A DNA stretch of 64,000 nucleotides from Calothrix membranacea FACHB-236 (lineage in GTDB: Bacteria; Cyanobacteriota; Cyanobacteriia; Cyanobacteriales; Nostocaceae), in assembly GCF_014696315.1 (NCBI RefSeq), contig NZ_JACJPX010000025.1, positions 40,202 to 104,201 on the forward strand, in the 5' to 3' direction. A program made the translations under genes and the position numbers. The notes under the pieces were generated by a model. It did no database searches, had not been told where the DNA came from, and saw only the letters and a program-made list of their open reading frames with translations. Below, piece by piece: positions 53,716 through 61,927 of the stretch. The first letter of the stretch is position 1. Each line of letters begins with the position of its first letter.

Positions 53716-55116
53716 ATGCTAGATCTGCTGCTTTTAATAGCCTGTATTATTTTGCTTGGAGGATTTGCGCTTCTCTTTGATTGGCGCAACGGCGCGATAC
53801 TTGTTCTGCTTGTGGGTTTTTTACAAGATCCACTACGCAAACTTGTTCCTGATCAGCCAGTCTTCTTGACGGTTTCAGTTGTGGGAGTAGTGGCTTTGAT
53901 GATTCTTCCAGCCTTGAGTAAGGTTGGTGGTATACGACTATCTCCTCTCTTTCATTCTCATCAAAATCTGGCATTTCGTATTTGGCTGTTTGCAGCACTG
54001 GTTAGTGTTCAAGCATTCATAACCTTTGTCAAGACAGGTTCTTATATTTTACCGATTATTGGGTTTTTAGCTTATCTCTTACCCTTTATCCTTTTATGGT
54101 TAGGATATAACTATTTCCAAAGTTTTCGAGACTTTGAAAAGCTAATTGCACTTTATGTTTTCTGCTGTAGCATTGCAGCAATAGGATTGTTCTTGTCCTG
54201 GCTAGGAGTAGATTGGCCAATCTTACAATCAGTTGGTGAAGGCTTAGAAATTACGGATTCTCGAGTAGCTGGGGGTATTCTAGAAGCCCATTCTGGTTTT
54301 CTTCGCAGTCCTGAAATAGCAGCTTGGCATATGGGGACTGCAACTTGCTCAGTGTTACTAATGGGATTTATCAGAACCGATAGGAGATGGGGATTATGGA
54401 CAATTTCACTTGTTCCCTTCTTTATAGCTGCTGGTCTGTTAACAGGCCGACGCAAAATGATTGTGATAGTTATCAGTTTTGTCTTAGTGTACCTGTTACA
54501 AACAGTCTTACTTGGGCAACAGCGTGGACGCACTAAACTTATTTCGGCAATATTATTAGTTCTGGCAATTTTGATGGCATTACAGTTAGATACAGCTAGT
54601 CCTCTACAAGACTATTGGATTCGGGGAAGTAATAGTTTTGACGAATTTTTGCCGCGTCTTCAAGGGTTGGGACTAGAAACAGTATGGAACGCAGTCCAGG
54701 TAGGAGGATTATTTGGGCTAGGTGCGGGATTAGCAAGTCAGGGTAGTCAGCATTTTGTAACTGGGATACAAGGAAGCGCAGAGGGCGGTATGGGTAAAAT
54801 TACGCTGGAATTAGGACTACCGGGTTTGATTTTAGTATTTTGGCTAGCTTGGGGATTAGGTCAGTATTTATGGCAACTTTTGCGGCAAATACAGTTGATG
54901 AACCCCCTATTATTATCTTTATTTTTAGGAATCACTGCTTTTTTAATAAGTAATGTGGCTGCTTATACAATTGCTTCTCAAGCTTTTGGTGATCCATTTA
55001 TTTTGATTATCCTGGGAACATGTTTGAGCTTTGTTCTAGCAGCACCTCGCTTAATCTACTGGTCAACAATTTTCTCTTCCTATCAGGAAGCTAGCTGCAA
55101 TAATGGTCATTTATAA
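53716..55116 (+). CDS. O-antigen ligase/polymerase-like membrane protein
   Basis: 466 residues with about eleven membrane helices. The central loop (about 160-290) contains GGILEAHSGFLRSPEIAAWH and the region near 320-370 the GxGxGxAS-type glycine-rich GLGAGLASQGSQ, as in O-antigen ligase/Wzy family proteins. A polymerase in an island that also has a Wzm/Wzt exporter is unusual, since ABC-dependent glycans are polymerised in the cytoplasm. It may ligate the exported chain to a lipid or serve a second glycan. Followed by GT4 genes. Confidence 0.82.
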   Translation: MLDLLLLIACIILLGGFALLFDWRNGAILVLLVGFLQDPLRKLVPDQPVFLTVSVVGVVALMILPALSKVGGIRLSPLFHSHQNLAFRIWLFAALVSVQAFITFVKTGSYILPIIGFLAYLLPFILLWLGYNYFQSFRDFEKLIALYVFCCSIAAIGLFLSWLGVDWPILQSVGEGLEITDSRVAGGILEAHSGFLRSPEIAAWHMGTATCSVLLMGFIRTDRRWGLWTISLVPFFIAAGLLTGRRKMIVIVISFVLVYLLQTVLLGQQRGRTKLISAILLVLAILMALQLDTASPLQDYWIRGSNSFDEFLPRLQGLGLETVWNAVQVGGLFGLGAGLASQGSQHFVTGIQGSAEGGMGKITLELGLPGLILVFWLAWGLGQYLWQLLRQIQLMNPLLLSLFLGITAFLISNVAAYTIASQAFGDPFILIILGTCLSFVLAAPRLIYWSTIFSSYQEASCNNGHL

Positions 55117-55159
55117 AAGACTACGACAAGTTATTTTTTAGCTTTAATTTAGCTTGAAT

Positions 55160-56335
55160 ATGCAATCAAAAAAGAATATTTTTATTGTTGCAACTCACCC
55201 AATTCAATATCAGATTCCCTGGTTTCAAGCTCTAGCAAAGCAGACAGCAATTAACTGGCAAATTTTGTATATCTCAATCCCAGATGCACAGGAGCAAGGA
55301 GTAGGATTTGGTGTTGCTTTTGATTGGGATATTCCATTATTAGAGGGGTATAACTGGCGAGTAGCTGAAGATGTTAAATATAATCCAAATCGGCATAGCT
55401 TTTGGACAAGATGGATTCAGAATCCTATTAATCTGTTACGGCAATTACAGCCTGATGTGGTGATCCTAACAGGCTGGCATAGCTGGACTCTATTACAACT
55501 ATTGTGGGCTTGTAAACGCTTAGGTATTCCCTGTATTGTTCGGGGAGAATCCAATAATTTAAAACCCCGCCCATTTTGGGTTCAATGGATTCATAGTCAG
55601 TTTTTACAACTCTATGATGCTTTTTTGGTAATAGGTCACGCTAATGCTCAGTTTTACAAATGCAGTGGTGTAGAAGAGCGCAAACTATTTATCTGTCCTT
55701 ACTTTGTTGATAATCTGCGTTTTGCAGAAGCCGCTAGAACACTCCGACCCAACCGCAATGAATTGAGGAAACTTTGGAATATTCCGCAAGAAGCTGTCTG
55801 TTTTTGCTATGTTGGCAAACTAGAGCCTAAAAAACGCATTTTGGATCTATTAACAGCGCTGCAGCAACTTATAAAACTACCTGTAAAAAAAACTATTCAT
55901 TTGCTAGTTGTAGGTACAGGTGAGTTGATGGAATCAGCGAGAACATTTGTGGAAACTTATCAATTACCAGTGACATTTAGCGGTTTTTTGAATCAAAGTG
56001 AAATTGCTCGTGCTTATGTTGCTGCTGACTGTTTAGTACTACCTTCAGACTATGGCGAAACCTGGGGTTTAGTTGTAAATGAGGCAATGGCTTGTAGTTT
56101 ACCTGCGGTAGTTAGCGATAGAGTTGGCTGTGGGTTAGATCTAGTAGAGCCAGGAAAAACAGGGGAAATTTTTCCCTTTGCTGATACTCATGCTCTTACA
56201 GAAATTTTAGATCATTTAGCCGCTAACCCAACTTTATTAAAGGATATGGGAGAGCAAGCCTATGATCGAGTCACGGCACAATATTCGATTCAACAGGCTG
56301 TACAAGGAACATTAGCAGCAGTTTCATTTGTCTGA
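55160..56335 (+). CDS. Family 4 glycosyltransferase
   Basis: 391 residues from ATG at 55160 (a TTG at 55154 is six bases upstream). The FIVATHPIQYQIPWFQALA start is typical of one GT4 branch. LPSDYGETWGLVVNEAMACSLPAV carries the donor motif. YVGKLEPKKRILDLLTAL is the linker to the C-domain. Retaining mechanism expected; sugar unknown. Confidence 0.92.
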   Translation: MQSKKNIFIVATHPIQYQIPWFQALAKQTAINWQILYISIPDAQEQGVGFGVAFDWDIPLLEGYNWRVAEDVKYNPNRHSFWTRWIQNPINLLRQLQPDVVILTGWHSWTLLQLLWACKRLGIPCIVRGESNNLKPRPFWVQWIHSQFLQLYDAFLVIGHANAQFYKCSGVEERKLFICPYFVDNLRFAEAARTLRPNRNELRKLWNIPQEAVCFCYVGKLEPKKRILDLLTALQQLIKLPVKKTIHLLVVGTGELMESARTFVETYQLPVTFSGFLNQSEIARAYVAADCLVLPSDYGETWGLVVNEAMACSLPAVVSDRVGCGLDLVEPGKTGEIFPFADTHALTEILDHLAANPTLLKDMGEQAYDRVTAQYSIQQAVQGTLAAVSFV

Positions 56336-56381
56336 GAAATCTTTATTCATATTAAATCTATTAACTCTTAATTGCATCAAC

Positions 56382-57554
56382 ATGCAAACTATTAATGATG
56401 TGAACAAATTCCATTTATGGTTTCCTAATATTTTTGAATTTAAAGGTGGTATACAGGTATACTCTGCATTTTTTTTGCAAGCATTACAAAGTCTCTATCC
56501 TCAAAGTGGATATGATGTTTTTCTCAAGCATGATGCCCATACATCTGCGGATATCCCCTATTTACCCGGAACTAGATTTCATTTTGCTGGACTGTACCCA
56601 CAAAAAATTCGTACATCTGTTTTTGCAACTGATCTAATTAGCCAAGGACTTCTGCAACGTCCTAACTTAGTGATTACAACGCATATTAATTTTACTCTTG
56701 CTGCCTACTTATTAAAACGCTTAACTAATATTCCTTATTGGGCAATTGCTCATGGGATTGATGCTTGGAATATTAAAAATCCTCTTCTGAAAACAGCTTT
56801 ACAGAATGCAGATTTAATTTTAGCTGTTAGTTGCTACACTCGCGATCGCCTACTGAAAGAACAAAACCTTGACCCGGATAAAGTCTTTATTTTACCCAAC
56901 ACCTTTGATTTAAATCGCTTTCGACCAGCACCAAAACCTAAATATCTATTAGAGAAGTACAAACTTGAAGCTGAACAACCCGTAATATTAACTGTTGCCC
57001 GACTATCAAAACTTGAACAGTACAAAGGATATGACCAAATTCTTCAAGCAATACCCCAAATTCGTCAGTTAATTCCTGATATCCACTATATTATTGTCGG
57101 CAAGGGTGATGATCGGTTGAGAATTGAGCAATTGATTGCAAAATTAAAGTTGCAGGATTGTGTTACATTAGCTGGATTTGTACCTGATGAGCAGCTTTGT
57201 GATTATTACAATCTCTGTGATGTTTTTGCTATGCCTAGTAAAGGTGAAGGCTTTGGGATTGTATATTTGGAAGCCCTGGCTTGTGGTAAACCAGTCTTAG
57301 GAGGCAATCAAGATGGGGCAATTGATGCTCTTTGTAACGGTAAACTAGGAGCGCTAGTTAATCCCGATAATGTAGCAGAAATTGCTCAGAGCCTGATGCA
57401 AATTCTACTGGGTCAATATCCTAATACTTTAATGTATCAACCAGTGTCTCTGCGCCAAAAAGTAATTGATATTTTTGGTTTTGAACGCTTCCAAGTAACA
57501 CTGGCTAGTTATTTAGATGAGAATTTTCACTATAACCATTTGATTAAAAATTAA
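56382..57554 (+). CDS. Family 4 glycosyltransferase
   Basis: 390 residues from ATG at 56382, which avoids overlapping the previous gene (a TTG at 56328 would). FPNIFEFKGGIQVYS has the glycine loop and MPSKGEGFGIVYLEALACGKPVLGG the EX7E motif. ARLSKLEQYKGYDQIL is the domain linker. Retaining glycosyltransferase of unknown specificity. Confidence 0.92.
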   Translation: MQTINDVNKFHLWFPNIFEFKGGIQVYSAFFLQALQSLYPQSGYDVFLKHDAHTSADIPYLPGTRFHFAGLYPQKIRTSVFATDLISQGLLQRPNLVITTHINFTLAAYLLKRLTNIPYWAIAHGIDAWNIKNPLLKTALQNADLILAVSCYTRDRLLKEQNLDPDKVFILPNTFDLNRFRPAPKPKYLLEKYKLEAEQPVILTVARLSKLEQYKGYDQILQAIPQIRQLIPDIHYIIVGKGDDRLRIEQLIAKLKLQDCVTLAGFVPDEQLCDYYNLCDVFAMPSKGEGFGIVYLEALACGKPVLGGNQDGAIDALCNGKLGALVNPDNVAEIAQSLMQILLGQYPNTLMYQPVSLRQKVIDIFGFERFQVTLASYLDENFHYNHLIKN

Positions 57555-57599
57555 TTCTTTATTAGTCATGCCTAAATATTCCTGGGAGAAGACTACCTC

Positions 57600-58805
57600 A
57601 TGAGATCCCTCCACGTCATTCCCTCTGTATCTCAAATTAGAGGTGGTACTAGTCAAGCTGTTTTGGATATGGTGAAAGCGTTGCGAGCTAAAAATATCGA
57701 TGCCGAAATTGCCACTACAAATGACAATGGTGATAGTATTTTAAACGTTTCTTTACAAGAACGAATTCAATATCATCAAGTACCTATATGGTTTTTTAAT
57801 CGCTTTTCACCATCTGTAAAATTTCTTAGTGAATATGCAGTTTCTTCAGACTTAACTCAATGGCTCTGGTACAACATTTCTAACTATGACATTGTACATA
57901 TTCATGCTATTTTTTCTTATGCTCCTACAATCACTATGCTGATTGCTCAACTTAAAAATATTCCTTATATTGTTACTCCTCATGGTTTACTATGTAAATG
58001 GTCATTGCAACAAAGCACTCTTAAAAAGCAAATTTATCTCAAAATTATAGAACAAGCAAATCTTAATTATAGTCAAGGACTTCACTTCACTTCTGAGCAA
58101 GAGGAGCAAGAGGCTTCGCAGTTACATTTAACTTCTCCAAGTTTTATTCTACCTCATGGAATTTATATTCCCCCAACCATACCTGATGCTCGTCAACGTC
58201 TGCGCCAACACTTCAACTTAGCCTTAGATGAACCGATTATTTTATTTTTATCTCGCTTACACCCCAAAAAAGGTTTAAACTACCTAATTCCAGCTTTGAG
58301 TAAATTATCTCATCATCGTTTTACATTGATTTTGGCTGGTAGTGGTGATCCAGATTATGACAATGAAATTAGATCTCTGGTAATTGATAGAGGTATACAA
58401 AATCGTACCTATTTTACTGGATTTGTTCAAGGAGAATTTAAAGAGTTATTAATGCAAGGAGCAGACTTATTCACTCTGACTTCCTATTCAGAAAACTTTG
58501 GATTATCAGTTTTAGAAGCCTTAGCTGTTGGTCTTCCTGTTCTTGTAACTCCTGGTGTTGCTTTGGCTAATATTGTGGCACAACAATCAATTGGCTATGT
58601 TACAGAACTCGATGTAGATGCGATCGCTTCTACTCTACAAAAAGCTCTAGATTACCCTCAGGATGCAAAGAATAGAGGCGATCGCGCTCGTCAATTTATT
58701 TTAGAAAATTATACATGGGATCGTGTAGGCACAAAAATGCTCTCAGTATATAAAAATATTGTCAAAAGTGAACCGATTTCCGCTTTAAGCCATCACCAAA
58801 TATAA
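57600..58805 (+). CDS. Family 4 glycosyltransferase
   Basis: 401 residues. A GGGAGAAG ribosome site lies nine bases before ATG. VSQIRGGTSQAVLDMV carries the N-terminal glycine loop, ILFLSRLHPKKGLNYLIPAL the linker, and SENFGLSVLEALAVGLPVL the EX7E motif. It resembles mannosyl- or fucosyl-adding GT4 enzymes only at family level. Next gene begins 10 nt later. Confidence 0.93.
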   Translation: MRSLHVIPSVSQIRGGTSQAVLDMVKALRAKNIDAEIATTNDNGDSILNVSLQERIQYHQVPIWFFNRFSPSVKFLSEYAVSSDLTQWLWYNISNYDIVHIHAIFSYAPTITMLIAQLKNIPYIVTPHGLLCKWSLQQSTLKKQIYLKIIEQANLNYSQGLHFTSEQEEQEASQLHLTSPSFILPHGIYIPPTIPDARQRLRQHFNLALDEPIILFLSRLHPKKGLNYLIPALSKLSHHRFTLILAGSGDPDYDNEIRSLVIDRGIQNRTYFTGFVQGEFKELLMQGADLFTLTSYSENFGLSVLEALAVGLPVLVTPGVALANIVAQQSIGYVTELDVDAIASTLQKALDYPQDAKNRGDRARQFILENYTWDRVGTKMLSVYKNIVKSEPISALSHHQI

Positions 58806-58815
58806 ATAATTATTG

Positions 58816-59469
58816 ATGAAAACTATGATTGCCAACGAATACGAATATTCTTATGCTGATGCTGAACTTGGACATCATCATAACTATCTTATCAAACCTC
58901 TTTTAGAGATGATAGCTGAATCATCTTCAACTATCATCTCTAAACAACGTCCCCTGCGAATTTTAGATATTGGCAGTGGTAATGGCAGTTTGAGTCACTT
59001 CATTGCGATGAATGGTTATGAAGTTGTTGGTATTGAAGAATCTGAATCTGGTGTGAAATTTGCGAGTCATTCTTTTCCCAATTGCCGATTTATGCAAGGA
59101 AGTATCTACAATCCTCCTGATACAGAACTAGAGGGAAAATTTGATGTTGTGATTGCTACTGAGGTGATTGAGCATTTATTTTTTCCCAAACAATTAGTCA
59201 AAAACGCTAAAAAATTCCTCAAGCCTCAAGGTAGATTAATTCTTACTACTCCTTATCATGGATATCTAAAGAATCTTCTCCTTGCTGTTTCAGGACAGAT
59301 GGATAAACACTTCACTACTCTCTGGGATGGTGGTCATATAAAGTTTTTTTCTAGAGCTACTATGGAGGTTCTATTAAAATCAGAAAACTATACAGATATT
59401 AATTTTAAGTTTGCTGGAAGATATCCTTATCTTTGGAAATCTATGTTATGTTCTAGCACTCCAATTTAG
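58816..59469 (+). CDS. Class I SAM-dependent methyltransferase
   Basis: 217 residues from ATG at 58816 (a TTG directly before it is also open). RILDIGSGNGSLSHFIA is SAM motif I, VVGIEESE motif II and FDVVIATEVIEHLF motif IV, as in UbiG/Methyltransf_23-type enzymes. A sugar or chain-end O-methyltransferase is a fair inference, given the Wzt C-terminal domain. Followed by a GT2 after 30 nt. Confidence 0.87.
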   Translation: MKTMIANEYEYSYADAELGHHHNYLIKPLLEMIAESSSTIISKQRPLRILDIGSGNGSLSHFIAMNGYEVVGIEESESGVKFASHSFPNCRFMQGSIYNPPDTELEGKFDVVIATEVIEHLFFPKQLVKNAKKFLKPQGRLILTTPYHGYLKNLLLAVSGQMDKHFTTLWDGGHIKFFSRATMEVLLKSENYTDINFKFAGRYPYLWKSMLCSSTPI

Positions 59470-59499
59470 TTAAAGTTATCAATTTTTCATGCTTTCAAT

Positions 59500-60306
59500 A
59501 TGCTAGAAAAAATTACTCCTTTGATTCTCACCTATAATGAAGCTGCAAATATTCACCACACTTTTGAGCATCTCACATGGGCAAAAAGAATAGTAGTGAT
59601 TGATAGCTACAGTACAGATGCGACTTTAGAGATTTTAAAATCTTATTCTCAAGTACAAGTTTATCAAAGAAAGTTTGATTCCTTTGCATCACAGTGTAAC
59701 TATGGTTTAGAAAAAATAACATCTGAATGGGTGCTATCATTAGATGCAGATTATATTTTAACTAATCAGTTAATTAATGAAATTAAAACACTATCAACAG
59801 ATATAGATGTAGACAGCTATAACATAAAATTCAAGTATTGCATTTTGGGCAAGCCATTGCGTGGGACACTACTTCCACCCCGCAAGGTTTTATATAAAAG
59901 AGAAAAGGCTCATTACAAAGATGATGGTCATGCTCATCGTGTGATTGTAGAGGGAAACTCTAAATTGCTATCTGTATACATTTATCATGACGATCGCAAA
60001 TCCCTGAGTCGTTGGTTATGGGCGCAGGATCGCTACATGATGATTGAAGCGAAAAAATTACTAGAAACGCCTACAAGTGAACTCAGTTTAGGCGATCGCA
60101 TCCGTAAACAAAAAATCCTTGCACCCATTATTATCTTGTTCTATTGCCTCATCATTAAGGGCGGTATTCTTGATGGTTGGCGTGGTTGTTATTATGCATT
60201 CCAACGCTTATTAGCAGAAGTTCTGCTGGCAATTCATTTAATAGAAGCGGAAAAATTACAATATCATTCTGCTATGGAAACTGATAAATCGGTGCCATAT
60301 CAGTAA
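59500..60306 (+). CDS. KdtX/WaaE-like family 2 glycosyltransferase
   Basis: 268 residues. ITPLILTYNEAANI (5-18), VIDSYSTD (33-40) and LDADY (81-85; D82-D84) match the LPS core-type WaaE/KdtX branch of GT2. The QDRYMMIEAKKLLE segment and a C-terminal basic region with a hydrophobic helix (ILAPIIILFYCLIIKGGI) suggest peripheral membrane binding. It is the last glycosyltransferase of the island. Confidence 0.9.
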   Translation: MLEKITPLILTYNEAANIHHTFEHLTWAKRIVVIDSYSTDATLEILKSYSQVQVYQRKFDSFASQCNYGLEKITSEWVLSLDADYILTNQLINEIKTLSTDIDVDSYNIKFKYCILGKPLRGTLLPPRKVLYKREKAHYKDDGHAHRVIVEGNSKLLSVYIYHDDRKSLSRWLWAQDRYMMIEAKKLLETPTSELSLGDRIRKQKILAPIIILFYCLIIKGGILDGWRGCYYAFQRLLAEVLLAIHLIEAEKLQYHSAMETDKSVPYQ

Positions 60307-60394
60307 AACGATAACCTTGATCAGTATCAATCCTGTATAAATATTGATCGCCTTTCATCTTAACCATTTGTTCAGGTGATCGCACTCATCCCAG

Positions 60395-60420
60395 CTTGAA
60401 TAAATTCAAGTCTGTATAAT
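60395..60420 (+). promoter_or_regulatory. Promoter candidate with inverted repeat before the Uma2 gene
   Basis: CTTGAAT (60395-60401) and ATTCAAG (60404-60410) form a 7-bp inverted repeat immediately before a perfect TATAAT (60415-60420). The ATG lies 40 nt downstream. The repeat overlaps the spacer region and could be a repressor site. Confidence 0.5.
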
Positions 60421-60460
60421 ATAAGAAATCGACCCTGCTAGCGATCGCCTAAAACAGACC

Positions 60461-61228
60461 ATGACAGTTCTACAAGGTCACCCGGCAAATGCCTTACCCC
60501 CGATTACCTGGCAGAAACTACCTGCTGATTTTCCTTTGCCCGATGAACCTGTGGAAAGTAACCTGCAACCCCTGTTAGCCGCCGCCTTGCGAGAATCCCT
60601 AGAACTAGCAGGTTTAATTCTCGAATCAATGTTGATTGCTTCTAATTTTGGTCTTTGTGCTACCGTCGGTGACAAAACTATCGTTAAAGCCCCGGATTGG
60701 GTTTATATCCCATCGGTTCATCCCCTACCTTCAGGAGAAATTCGCCGCAGCTATACTCCCCATGCAGAAGGAGACAAGCCAGCTTTAGTCTTGGAATTTA
60801 TCTCCGCCACAGAAGGAGGAGAATATTCAATTAATCCCCACTATCCTTATGGTAAGTGGTACTTTTACGAACAGATTTTAAAAATTCCCGTATATGTAAT
60901 TTTTCATCCGCAAATTGGAGTATTAGAAACTCATTTATTAGAGCAGGGTAAGTATCAACAACAATCCCCAGATGAAAACGGACGCTTTTGGATAGAAGCC
61001 TTGGGTTTATTTTTAGGGGTGTGGATGGGGAAAAAGGCAGAATTAGAAGGTTACTGGCTACGCTGGTGGGATCGATCTGGTAATTTATTACCTTGGGGAA
61101 GTGAGTTAGTAGAACAAGAACGTCAACGTGCAGAGCAAGAACGCCAACGTGCAGAACAAGCAGAACAAAAGGCTAGTAAATTAGCACAAAGACTGCGAGA
61201 AATGGGGATTAATCCTGAAGAAATTTAG
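60461..61228 (+). CDS. Uma2-family (DUF820) restriction-endonuclease-like protein
   Basis: 255 residues. The PD-(D/E)XK-like core includes KAPDWVYIPS and LVLEFISATEGGEYS, the latter in the position of the metal-binding E-x-x pattern. The C-terminus (about 215-255) is a charged helix with the heptad EQERQRA repeated. The corresponding DNA is two 21-bp tandem units (61112-61132, 61133-61153). Uma2 genes are present in many copies in filamentous cyanobacteria and their function is not established. HIP1 at 60442 precedes the start. It has its own promoter candidate and is not functionally tied to the glycan genes. Confidence 0.85.
   Translation: MTVLQGHPANALPPITWQKLPADFPLPDEPVESNLQPLLAAALRESLELAGLILESMLIASNFGLCATVGDKTIVKAPDWVYIPSVHPLPSGEIRRSYTPHAEGDKPALVLEFISATEGGEYSINPHYPYGKWYFYEQILKIPVYVIFHPQIGVLETHLLEQGKYQQQSPDENGRFWIEALGLFLGVWMGKKAELEGYWLRWWDRSGNLLPWGSELVEQERQRAEQERQRAEQAEQKASKLAQRLREMGINPEEI
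61112..61153 (+). repeat. 21-bp in-frame tandem repeat in the Uma2 gene
   Basis: Two copies of a 21-bp unit encode EQERQRA twice, followed by partial further repeats. Copy number changes would lengthen the coiled tail in steps of seven residues without shifting the frame. Confidence 0.85.
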
Positions 61229-61250
61229 CTTTTTTCCCAGAATATAACTG

Positions 61251-61808
61251 TTGCATAAACAAATCAGAAAATATGGGCTATTGACCTTAGCCATGATGAT
61301 TGTGGTGTTGTTGAGCGTAATTCCTATCCGAATTGCGATCGCATCCTACCAAGCCCCCCACCCTCAAGCAATCCTAACTCTAGGCGGTGGTACAGATCGA
61401 GAAGAATTTACTGCTCAATTTGCCCGAAAACATCCGCACCTAGATATTTGGGTTTCTAGTGGCTCATCTCCAGATCAAGCCCGTGCTATCTTCCATAATG
61501 CAGATATCGCAAACAGCCGCCTTCACCTCGATTACCGTGCTGTTGACACAGTTACTAATTTTACTTCTCTGGTATCAGATTTTAAAAAACGCCAAATTCA
61601 CCATCTTTATTTAATTACATCCAGTTTTCACATACAAAGGGCAAAAACAATAGCGGTTATTGTACTTGGTAGTCAAGGCATTATTTTTACTCCTGTAGCT
61701 ATTGTTTCCAATCAACCTAAAGAATCAATATTCGACATTGTTCGTGATGCTGGGCGTTCTTTTGTGTGGATTATTACTGGCCATACTGGAGCGAGTTTCA
61801 AACCTTAA
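61251..61808 (+). CDS. YdcF-family (DUF218) membrane-anchored protein
   Basis: 185 residues from TTG at 61251; an ATG at 61293 would remove part of the membrane segment. An N-terminal helix (about 9-32) anchors it, then the DUF218 fold: AILTLGGGTDREEFTAQFARKHPHLDIWVSSGSS and YLITSSFHIQRA. YdcF/SanA proteins are linked to envelope barrier functions and their catalytic activity is not established. It starts 22 nt after the Uma2 gene, so the two may share a transcript. Confidence 0.8.
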   Translation: MHKQIRKYGLLTLAMMIVVLLSVIPIRIAIASYQAPHPQAILTLGGGTDREEFTAQFARKHPHLDIWVSSGSSPDQARAIFHNADIANSRLHLDYRAVDTVTNFTSLVSDFKKRQIHHLYLITSSFHIQRAKTIAVIVLGSQGIIFTPVAIVSNQPKESIFDIVRDAGRSFVWIITGHTGASFKP

Positions 61809-61927
61809 ATTACAGTATTTTCCATGTATTAGAACCATGTCTATTGTGAGGTTACAGTAATGCTCTGTTCCTTACAGCATGGTCTATTTACTGACAATTC
61901 ATTAACCTAAATCATAGTAAAACTCAC

